This document shows positions 34,785 through 43,900 of a stretch of 53,111 nt of DNA, in pieces. The notes below the pieces were generated by a model. It made no database searches. It was given only the letters and a program-made list of their open reading frames with translations, and was not told the origin of the DNA. The stretch comes from JBAZDC01 sp041654595 (lineage in GTDB: Bacteria; Pseudomonadota; Gammaproteobacteria; Burkholderiales; Burkholderiaceae_B). How positions within the stretch are numbered: position 1 is the stretch's first letter; each line of letters begins with the position of its first letter. The DNA lies in the NCBI GenBank assembly GCA_964551305.1, contig CAZKBT010000018.1, positions 1 through 53,111 on the forward strand. The letters are read 5' to 3'. A program made the position numbers and the translations under genes.

Positions 34785-34800
34785 TCCCCCTCTGCCGCCA
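34785..34800 (+). repeat. attR, imperfect copy of the tRNA-Ser 3' end
   Basis: TCCCCCTCTG is identical to 27440-27449, followed by CCGCCA with one T missing compared with the tRNA. A TTCGA lies a few bases upstream, as in the tRNA T loop, but with extra bases between. The imperfection suggests drift after an old insertion, or recombination between related sites. Confidence 0.6.
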
Positions 34801-34929
34801 CTTCAGTCGGCTCTACCTCGTAAACGGGGGACGGGCATTCACATGCGCACAATCGGCTCCAGCCATGATGTTAACGTGGCAGCCAGCGCCTTAGCCAGGC
34901 TTTGTTCAAACTGGCGTGTCACTCGCTTG

Positions 34930-35051
34930 GCGATGAAGCTGATGGCAATTCCAAACTCCATTTTACTTCTACCCGTTCATGGGCGATGGCCTTGCTCCTC
35001 AAGGGGGGCGGCGTCGATTTCCGGCTTGAGGCGCGCATCATCGCGCAATAA
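34930..35051 (+). pseudogene. 3' remnant of a second kexin-like protease gene
   Basis: The DNA matches the last codons of the intact protease gene at 37290-37411. Translating with frameshifts gives P-N-S-I, then P-F-Y-F-Y-P-F, then D-F-R-L-E-A-R-I-I-A-Q and a stop; the intact protein has P-D-S-I-P-F-Y-F-Y-P-F and N-F-R-M-E-F-E-A-R-I-I-A-Q. No single frame spans it. The remaining 640 or so codons are absent; the element's right end is 130 bases upstream, so the rest was probably lost at this junction. Confidence 0.78.
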
Positions 35052-35251
35052 GCCCTACCGTCCGTCTTTCGGATCCTTGATGTAACAAGTCGGCAGACGC
35101 TCAAGGTCTCGCCGGCCATGAGCGGCCAGTCCTTGCGATTCGTCGATTGAATCAGCGGATTCGTCGAAAAGTGCTTGGGCTATGGTGTGTTTTCCGAGTG
35201 TAATTCAGGCACTGTTACCGTTTTTGACGATTCCGTGGTGGTGCATATAGG

Positions 35252-35286
35252 TTGCCGGGCGCTGATGATCGATCAGTGCCCGGCAA
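35252..35286. other. 15-bp hairpin upstream of the kexin-like protease gene
   Basis: TTGCCGGGCGCTGAT and ATCAGTGCCCGGCAA pair with one G-T wobble around a GATCG loop. No T run follows on either strand. It may be a terminator for the lost upstream copy, an operator, or an mRNA-stabilising structure. The other bases between 35052 and 35338 hold no recognisable gene. Confidence 0.45.
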
Positions 35287-35338
35287 CGGGAAGTCATCGC
35301 CACGACCCAGCGTAACAATGTGGTTATCAGGGGCGCTC

Positions 35339-37411
35339 GTGAGAATAAAAACAACGCGTTTTGGTTTGCCGGTCGTGACGGCCACGCTGCTCGCGGCATG
35401 CGACGGCAGCGGCTCGGGCTTGGACAAGCCCATGGCTCATCCCCTTGCCTGCGGACCAAGCGCCAACGTACGCGAGATGAACGCCTCCACCCGCGTTATG
35501 AGCGCTTCGATCCATGACGATATGGATATGGACGTCTATCCCTGCGAGGTGGATACGTCAACCGGCGAGACGGAGCCGCTGTACATGTTTCAGTGGGCGC
35601 TGAACTATAAAGACAGCTATTTCAATGATTTTCCGGAGACGTTCGGCGGGGGAATGGACCTGAACGTCGAGCCGGTACATCGGCAAGGCTTCAAGGGCCA
35701 GGGCGTGAATGTATTGGTGGTGGACACGGGCCTGGATGTGTTCAACGAGGATTTGCTGCCTAATTTCGCGTCTGAATTGTCTTGGAGCTTTTCGCGCCGT
35801 GACAATTTGCCTTTTCCTCCAGACCGTTCCAAGTCTGATGCATCCCACGGCACGGCGGTCGCCGGCATCATTGCGGCCGCTCAAAACGGCAAAGGCGTCA
35901 TGGGTATCGCGCCTCGGGCCAATCTGGGCGCGGTCGACTGGCTTGCCGAATCGCTCGTCAGCTTACGAAACCAGCATGTCTATCAAGTTTACGGCGGGGC
36001 GCCTTGGTCCAGCAAGGCGCACATTTTCAATGCTTCTTACGGGCGCACCATGGCCCTCGCGTCATATGAGATTGATCCCGTTGTCGTCATCATCACCCGA
36101 GGCCTGAAGAAACTGCGCGACGGCATGGGCGCCATTTTTATCAAAGGGGCGGGAAACGGGTTTGACAAGCGCAACCTTGAGCTATGCGAGGTCGGTGGTT
36201 ATAGTTGCATCAATCCCGCCAACGATACATACGCACTTGAACCCAACGTCGTCATCGTGACCGGCCTCAACGCCAAAGGCTCGGCCAGCTCTTATGCCGG
36301 CGCGGGCTCGGTGGTTTGGGTGACCGGCATGGCCGGCGAATACGGCCAGAGGGGCCAGTATGGCGAAGGCGCCAGTTGGTGGTGGGAGCCCAATGACGGT
36401 CCCACCATCTTCAGCACGGATATAACCGCCTGCCGTTACGGATACAGCCATAGCGGCGCTGACACGTCCTTCTTGCGCGGCCAAACGCAACGAGACGGCA
36501 AACCCGACAATCCCGATTGCGACTACACCTACATAAACGGGACCTCGGCGGCTGCCCCCACCATATCAGGCGTTGCCGCGCTCATGCTCAGCGCCAATCC
36601 TGACCTGACGTGGCGCGACGTGCGTGACATCCTGCGCCTGTCGGCGCGCAAGGTGGACGAGGGCTACGAGCGTCTCGTTCGCCGAGCGGACTCTTTCCCC
36701 TCGGCCACCATGATGGATCTACGCACCAATCAATTGCTTGGCGACGTCATGGGCGGCGCTTCGGCCATTTTCGATGGCGCCACGTCCTTCCCTCTGGAGC
36801 TGGGATGGCAAAAAAACGCGGCGGGCAATGATTACTCTAATTGGTATGGATTCGGTGTGCCGGATGCCGAAAAAGCGGTGGCCTTGGCGTTGGCGTACAG
36901 AGAAAACCCCGCCCTGAGCCGCACCGAAGACGTCCAGATACCCGACTTCCGGCCCGTGGCCTATTGGGGAGCTTTCAAGAGGGATGGATTGAACGCGCTC
37001 GACGAAACACAGATCCGTATCGGCCCGTTTCCCTACCAGCAGGTGACGTCGGCGGGGAAGTTCAAATGGGATGCGGCTCAAATGGTGGACCAGCTTCAAG
37101 TGCGCCTGTCGGGCGACAACGTCTGCCTGGGTTCGCTGGGCATCGCCGTCAGATCCCCCTCGGGCACGACCTCTCTGCTCAAGCTGCCCAATGATCATTT
37201 CAGGAGATATGGGATTAAAAGCTTTATGGGATACGGTCTGGGAAGCTATGCATTTTATGGCGAGCCGGCACAGGGCGACTGGGAGATCCTTGTCGTCGCG
37301 GCCAACCCCGACAGCATTCCCTTTTACTTCTACCCCTTTTTGCGCGGATGGCCTTGCTCGTCGAACGATAACTTCCGAATGGAGTTCGAGGCGCGCATTA
37401 TTGCGCAATAG
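35339..37411 (+). CDS. Kexin-like subtilase lipoprotein with P/Homo-B domain
   Basis: From the GTG at 35339 (AGGGG five bases upstream) the 690-residue protein starts with a signal peptide and lipobox, L-L-A-A-C (Cys21), then a Gly/Ser linker, so it should be a lipidated envelope or surface protein. The S8 domain has Asp129 (L-V-V-D-T-G-L-D), His170 (A-S-H-G-T-A-V-A-G) and Ser403 (N-G-T-S-A-A-A-P); all three are in place. The D-x-G-L-D-x-x-N-E-D-L pattern and the C-terminal domain (about 560-690, S-P-S-G-T, G-D-W-E-I-L-V) are those of kexin/proprotein convertases. It lacks the beta-barrel of SphB1 or NalP. The small secreted protein and the giant autotransporter follow on the same strand, 32 and 41 bases apart. 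Confidence 0.9.
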   Translation: MRIKTTRFGLPVVTATLLAACDGSGSGLDKPMAHPLACGPSANVREMNASTRVMSASIHDDMDMDVYPCEVDTSTGETEPLYMFQWALNYKDSYFNDFPETFGGGMDLNVEPVHRQGFKGQGVNVLVVDTGLDVFNEDLLPNFASELSWSFSRRDNLPFPPDRSKSDASHGTAVAGIIAAAQNGKGVMGIAPRANLGAVDWLAESLVSLRNQHVYQVYGGAPWSSKAHIFNASYGRTMALASYEIDPVVVIITRGLKKLRDGMGAIFIKGAGNGFDKRNLELCEVGGYSCINPANDTYALEPNVVIVTGLNAKGSASSYAGAGSVVWVTGMAGEYGQRGQYGEGASWWWEPNDGPTIFSTDITACRYGYSHSGADTSFLRGQTQRDGKPDNPDCDYTYINGTSAAAPTISGVAALMLSANPDLTWRDVRDILRLSARKVDEGYERLVRRADSFPSATMMDLRTNQLLGDVMGGASAIFDGATSFPLELGWQKNAAGNDYSNWYGFGVPDAEKAVALALAYRENPALSRTEDVQIPDFRPVAYWGAFKRDGLNALDETQIRIGPFPYQQVTSAGKFKWDAAQMVDQLQVRLSGDNVCLGSLGIAVRSPSGTTSLLKLPNDHFRRYGIKSFMGYGLGSYAFYGEPAQGDWEILVVAANPDSIPFYFYPFLRGWPCSSNDNFRMEFEARIIAQ

Positions 37412-37443
37412 CTCGCGCCGTCCATCCGTCCAGGAGCCTGAAC

Positions 37444-37902
37444 ATGAAAAACAGTATTCGACACTTCCTTCACCTGCTAGGCATGTTGCTGGCGTTGACC
37501 AGCTCGGCCTGCCTGGCCCTGAGTCCGGGTGAGATGCTCTCCCAGGAGGAAGTCTCCCGCTTGGGTCAGTTGCCCAGCTACGACATCGATGCAAACCGCA
37601 TCAGGGTGATTCCGCCGCAGCACAGTGGCAGCGAGGACACGCTGCTGCTCAACGAGCAGGACGTAGTGGGCATCAGCCAGAACGAGGTGGTCGTCTCCGA
37701 AGCGCCGGACAATGTCCAGGCGGTGATTCAGCAGACCTTGCCCCAACCCGTATCGATCACGCACTTCGCCCCGACCGGCATCACATTGGCCAAATACGCC
37801 GACTTCGCGCAATCTGTCCAGGCGATGCGCGCGCTCAAGGCCGCTCTGCCCGACGCCAGAATCGGTTTGGCCGTCCAGTTCGGACGGCCCGTTCCGCAGT
37901 GA
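37444..37902 (+). CDS. Small secreted protein between protease and autotransporter
   Basis: The 152-residue protein has a clear signal peptide (M-K-N-S-I-R-H then a Leu-rich core, ending near S-S-A-C-L-A). A Cys at the end of the core is not in a canonical lipobox. The mature part has an acidic, Glu/Gln-rich middle (L-N-E-Q-D-V-V-G-I-S-Q-N-E-V-V-V) and a compact alpha/beta-looking end (A-M-R-A-L-K-A-A-L-P-D-A-R-I-G-L-A-V-Q-F). I do not know the family. Its place suggests a helper of the protease or of the autotransporter. Confidence 0.8.
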   Translation: MKNSIRHFLHLLGMLLALTSSACLALSPGEMLSQEEVSRLGQLPSYDIDANRIRVIPPQHSGSEDTLLLNEQDVVGISQNEVVVSEAPDNVQAVIQQTLPQPVSITHFAPTGITLAKYADFAQSVQAMRALKAALPDARIGLAVQFGRPVPQ

Positions 37903-37943
37903 CATGAACGAGTGCATATAAGTTAATTTGACGGAGAAGAAAT

Positions 37944-40900
37944 ATGACGAGAAGGTTAAAAGGACGTAACAAGCAGCGTCGTCGTCACCCTATTATGTTT
38001 TCTTCCGTGGTAACGGGCCTGATGACGAGCTCGGTACCGGCGTTTTCGGCCGAATGCTCCGGGACCGGTACGCAGACTTGTACTATTCAAGCTGGAGAAA
38101 CGTTTACGCAACAGTACGGGAAAGTGCTTTATAACCCTCTCACGTCGTCGAGCCACGACACCAGGAACGGCAACGGGACTGACAACCTGCAGATCTATGA
38201 TTACGGCGGGATATTCACCACGTCGTCCGGGTTTGACGAGGATCATGGTGTTTTGTATGGACACACTTTCGGCAGCGAGGCCGAAGGCGCGGGCAAAGGC
38301 GGTAATGCCGGCAGCGTGAAGATCCAGAGCGACGGCACGATATCGCTGTCGGCGCACGGCTCGGATGTGCCGCGAGGCTTCGTAACCGCCCGCTCGATAG
38401 GGGGCCCCGGCGAGACGGGGACCAATCATGATTACAACTCCGATGGAGGCAAGGGCGGTGACGGCAATGAAGCATCGATCATAGTCCGTAATACCGCCCA
38501 CTACGTCTTCGAAGGCACTACGTCGACGAATTTTGGCGGCGTCATGGCCAACAGCCAAGGCGGGCAAGGGGGCAGGCAGAGCGATCAGCTTCTGGGCGAT
38601 CAGAATGGAGGCAAGGGCGGAGCCGGTGGTTTGGCAAGTGTCGACAACGCGGGCAAGATCCACATCGGGGTGGGCACGCCCATCCAGAGTTCGGGGAATG
38701 TCATCACCGGCATCCAGGCATCGTCGCTGGGCGGCTCGGGCGGATACAAGAACGGCTCATCCGGCGATGGAGCGCAAGTCAAGGTCAATCACAGCGGCGA
38801 AGTGATCGTGCAGGTCGCATCGTCCAATGCGGACCAGCGGGTATATGGCATCTATGCGCACAGCAACGGTCGCGATGGCTATAAGTCCAGCGATAACGAC
38901 AACCGGGGCGGGAAAGGCGGCAGTGCTGGCGATGTATCCGTTACCGCCCGCAGCCCGGTTCAAGTCAATCTGACCGGTGCGGGAGCGGCGAAGGGCGGCG
39001 CCATCGTCGCGACCAGCGAAGGCGGAAAAGGAGGAGGCGGACCGAGTGGGAACGTAGGCGGAGACGGCGGCAATGGGGGGCACGTTACGGTCTCGTTGAT
39101 GGACAGCGAGTCCGGTTACCTCATAGGGACCAGCGGTAATGCCATGCGCGGCGTGCTGGCCTTGAGCAAAGGCGGGGAAGGCGGTGATGGTTCCGATAAA
39201 ACCGCGCTGGCCGGGCGTAGCGGCGGCGGTGGCTTTGGCGGCAAGGCCGGAATTGTCAATGTAGATACGTATACCGGCGCGGCCATCTCCACCCGGGGAG
39301 AGTATGCGGACGGTATTGCAGCCATGTCCTTGGGAGGAGGGGGAGGAACGGCCGGTGATTTTGTCGGCATCCTCGGCGGCGGCGCGGGCAATGGCGGCAA
39401 TGGAGGCGATGCCGCGGACGTGGCCGTGCGCAACCGCGCCGACATCACTACCCTTGGCAATCATTCGACAGGCGTGTTGGCCCAGTCCATTTCGGGCGGA
39501 GGCGGCGCGGGCGGCGTAGCGGCGGGGCTCGTGCTGGAGCTGGGTGGAGACGGCGCGGCGGGCGGCACGCCCGGCAATGTAATTGTTACCAATGCCGGCA
39601 CTATCGCGACGTCCGGGTATAGCGCCAAGGGCATGATAGCCCAGTCCATTTCCGACGGAGGCGGCGCTGGGGGAACGGCCGGCGGCATTCTCGCCATTGG
39701 CGGTAACGCGAGCTCCAATCACCAGTCCGCGGCCGGCAACGTGTCTCTTTCCAACACGGGAACAGTGCGGACGATAGGCGATGCCGCCATAGGGATGGTG
39801 GCGCAATCCATCGGCGCGGGCGGCGGCGCCGGCGCCGGCGCCACCGGCATTATCGGCGTGGGCGGCCAGGGCGCGGCGGGCGGAAAAGGCGGTCAGGTAG
39901 ACCTGACGGCGCTTGGCTCGGTGACGACGCAAGGTAGCTGGGCGCACGGCGTGACGGCGCAATCGATCGGGGGCGGCGGTGGCACGGGCGGGGATGTGTT
40001 CGACATTGCCGCCGTGGTGGGCGTCGGCGTGGGCGGATCGGGCTCGGGCGGGGGTGACGCCGGCAGCGTTACGGTCACGGGCGTCGAAAACGCCAACATC
40101 ATTACCGCCGGCTACGGCTCTCTCGGCCTGATCGCGCAGTCTATCGGCGGCGGGGGCGGGAGCGGTGGAGACGCCGTCGGAGCCGGCATTGCCGAACTGT
40201 CGATGCAGATAGGCGGATCCGGCGGAGGCGCGGGCTCGGGCGGATCCGTCACTATCGACCGGTCCAACCTGGGCATTCGCACGGCCGGCGGCATGGCTCC
40301 GGGCTTGCTTGCGCAGTCCGTGGGCGGGGGCGGCGGCAACGGCGGCGGGATACAGTCGTACACGGCGGGCCTGGAGGTGGCAGTCAGCATGGGAGTGGGA
40401 GGCTCCGGTGGCGTAGGCGGGGATGGCGGCGCGGTGGGTGTGAGTCTCAAGCAAAGCAATATCACTACGACTGGAAGCGTGACACCGCCGGAAGGCGACC
40501 CCATCGCCGACAACGCTACGGCGATCCTGGCTCAGTCCATAGGCGGAGGAGGAGGCAGCGGGGGCAACTCCGTGGTGGATAATTTCGTGTTGGGTGTGCC
40601 TGTCGAACCAGGTGTGGGGGCGGCGGTGCCGATAAGCCTGAGCATCGGGGGTCAAGGCTCGGCGGCCGGCGACGGCAAAGCGGTGAATGTGGACCTTGTC
40701 GATACGGTGCTCAGTACCTATGGCCAATACTCCCGCGGCGTGCACGCGCAGTCGATCGGCGGCGGAGGCGGTAATGGCGGCGACTCTTCCGTTTTCTCCG
40801 TTTCGGTATCGGTGCCGACGACCACGTTGAGCTTGAGCCTGGCGTCGGCGGTGGGCGGCCAGTGTTCGGATGGCCGTTGTCCTGGAGGGGACGGCGGTGA

Positions 40901-43900
40901 CGTCAGTGTCGCGTTGCGTCAAAGTCAAAGCGATGCAAGCCGCATTACCACGACGGGCGACTACGCCAGCGGGATACTTGCGCATTCGATCGGCGGCGGA
41001 GGCGGCTCGGGCGGACCGGGCACTGTGACGGCCTACAACTGGGGCGCCCTCAGCAAAGTGAATGCGGGGTTTGGGCTGGGTGGAAAAGGCGATGTCGGAG
41101 GAAAGGGCGGCAACGTCGACGTGATCCTGGAGCCGGGCACGTCCTTGTCCACCGAAGGTGTCGGCGCTCCCGGGGTGTTGGCTCAGTCCATAGGAGGCGG
41201 AGGAGGAACATCCCAAGGCTTGGTCACGACGGCCGGGGTGGGCGTTGGATTCTCTGAGATCGTAAAGCCTACCGTAACTGTGAGTGTGGGAGTGGGCAGG
41301 GAAGGCGGCGAAGGCGGCGACGCGGGCGCGACGACCATGAACAATGCCGGACGCATTGCCACGTCGGGACGCAACAGCGACGGCATCATGCTGCAGTCCA
41401 TTGGCGGTGGAGGGGGCGTCGGCGGTTCGCTGGGAGCGAGCAAAGGCGGTTTGCTGAACACGGTCGCGTCCACGATTCAGGACTTGCTTGACCTGCAGGG
41501 CGCTTTGTCGCGCTCCACCGACACGGCCATGGTAATGAACGCAGCGGAGGTAGCCGAGGTAGCGGAGGACGACAAGAAAAACAAGCCGTTCTCCATCAAG
41601 GGCGTGTTCCAGCTGGGCGTGGGCGGCGTGGGCGGCACCGGCGGCGACGGCGGCACTGTGCGTCTGGTCAATAGCGGCATCATCGAGACCACGGGCGACA
41701 ACTCGGACGGCATCGTGGCGCAATCCATAGGCGGCGGAGGCGGAGAGGGGGGCGCTTCCACGACGAGCGGCAAGTACAGCACGATTTCCGCTTCGCTTTC
41801 CGTAGGCGGCTCTGGAGGCAGCGGCGGTCAAGGCGGGCTGGTCGATATCGATCTGGAGAACGGGTCTCAGATCCATACCCAAGGCACGCAGGCCTATGGC
41901 GTGATCGGACAGTCCATCGGGGGCGGCGGCGGCATGGGCGGCATTGGAACGATGCTGCAAAAAGGCTTGTTCAATATCGGTTCGGCTGTGGGGGGCCAGG
42001 GCGGCGCAGGCACGCATGGCGGCGAGGTCAAATTCGCGGTAAAGGACAATAACGTTATCAGCACCCAGGGAAGCGCTTCGCATGGCGTCGTATTGCAGTC
42101 CATCGGCAATGGCGGCGGCATAGGCGGCACGGCAAGCTTCGGCGCCAACTCCATGTTCATCGACTTCCAGCTGATATTGTCCCTTGGCGGCGGTGGAGGC
42201 GATGGGGGAGATGGAGGGGCCGTCACGGCCTGCGGATACGAGGCTGGATGCTACGCCGCGAACATTTCCACAGCGGGCGATCATTCCATAGGGATGATTG
42301 CGCAATCGGTTGGAGGCGGTGGCGGAGTCGGTGGCGCTTCCGATCTCGACGACCCGGAAGACCGTAGCCTGCTCGAGGGGATTTCCATCGCTGTCGGCTT
42401 GGAGCTGGGCGGCAACGGCGGCGCGGGCGGCAACGGTGGTGTCGCCACGATCGACGGTGACTTCAATGTGACGACGCAAGGCGATCTTTCGGCAGGTCTC
42501 GTCGCGCAGTCCATAGGCGGGGGCGGCGGGTTGGGCATGGCGCGCACCCCTTATTTCACTATGGGAGACCATTACTGGGATGAGCGGCTTACCCTGAGGC
42601 TGGGCGGGAAGGAGGGAGCCGGCGGCGACGGAGGAATGGTCAATCTGATCAATGGCGGCAATATTTCCACGTTGGGGCATGGCTCTCACGGGATGGTGGC
42701 GCAATCCATAGGCGGTGGCGGCGGGTTGACGGGCGCCTCCATCAAGCGGGGCAGTGCCGACATGGATAGTCCCGGCATGATCCAACAGCTTGACCAATGG
42801 GTTGGCGGCGCGGCGCAAAGCAATGGTTCGGCCGTGGGCGACAGCTATGCCGTCGATCATGATGTCATTACCGTGGCCTCTGCCGGCAATATACGCACGG
42901 AAGGCGACTGGGCGCTCGGCGTGCTCGCGCAATCCATAGGCGGAGGCGGCGGGGCGAGCTTCGTCGACTGGGAGCCTATTGCGGGGGCGACGACGGAAGA
43001 CAGCAGGGTCGTCGTCGGCGGTGGCGGCCGCAGCGACGGCAGTGGCAGCGATGTCGCCATCCGACTGTCGCGCGCCGACGAAACGGCAATCCATACTTCG
43101 GGCGCCGGCTCATACGGGATCCTTGGACAAAGCATAGGCGGCGGAGGAGGATTCGGCGCCGCATTGACGCCGTTGAGCGGCGTGGCCGTGACGGTGGGGA
43201 GCACAGGCTCTTCCAATGGCTCGGTAAGTCAGAAGGGCGGACAAGTCAGGTTGAGCGGTGAGAAAACCATTGTGACGGAGGGAGCGGATGCGCATGGCGT
43301 GGTGCTTCAATCCATCGGCGGCGGAGGCGGTGTGGCCGGCCTTGGCGTGTCCGCCAATGCGGTGGCCGGCGCCATGCAGGTAGGCGGCGACCGTAATTCC
43401 GCGACCCAAGCCGATGCCAGCAACGTATTCGTAGATAACGGCATGCTGCGTATCGGCACGTCCGGCGACAGGGCGTTCGGCCTGGTGGCGCAGTCCATCG
43501 GCGGCGGCGGAGGCATAGCCGTGGCAGGCGCATCCAGCAACTTGTCGCAAGTGACGCTGGGTGCTCGAGGCACCACCACGGGCACTGCGGGCCGAGTGAA
43601 TATCTCACTGGCCAACGGCACGCAGATCAGCACCCAAGGCCGCGGGGCCCACGCCGTGGTGGCGCAGTCCATCGGTGGCGGCGGCGGGATCGCGGGGGAT
43701 GTCGCCGCGGGCGATTTGGCGATACGGCCGATCCCCTCGGGGGCTGGCTCCAGCGGGGGAGGCGGTGACGGCAATGAGGTGACACTGGCGGTCACCGGCG
43801 ACATTTCGACTTCGGGCGAAGGGGCCTATGGCATCCTGATGCAGTCGATCGGCGGCGGAGGCGGCCTGAGCGGAGATGCAAGCGGAGCATTCGCCGGCAG

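Larger units (their letters stand above)
27440..34800 (+). mobile_element. Integrated satellite-like element at tRNA-Ser
   Basis: The element starts in the 3' end of tRNA-Ser and ends at an imperfect copy of that end (TCCCCCTCTG at 34785-34794, then CCGCCA with one base missing). Gene order is integrase, unknown 191-aa protein, AlpA-like regulator, HTH protein, Toprim primase-like protein, 28-aa ORF, DUF927 ATPase, iteron-bearing ORF, Cys-rich protein, SSB-like protein, zinc-ribbon protein, all on the plus strand. No structural, packaging, lysis or conjugation genes are visible. The set of integrase plus replication module fits a P4-like satellite or replicating integrative element. Both ends carry GACGGTA repeats and a 19-bp inverted repeat, which supports the boundaries. 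Confidence 0.82.

Noticed and set aside
27366..34800. An insertion sequence or transposon as the source of the accessory genes
   Set aside because: No transposase is visible; the only recombinase is a tRNA-targeting tyrosine integrase.
38757..43094. A 1445-codon open frame on the minus strand inside the autotransporter gene
   Set aside because: It mirrors the Gly-rich repeats of the real gene; its product is low complexity, and the plus-strand gene has signal peptide, passenger and barrel.
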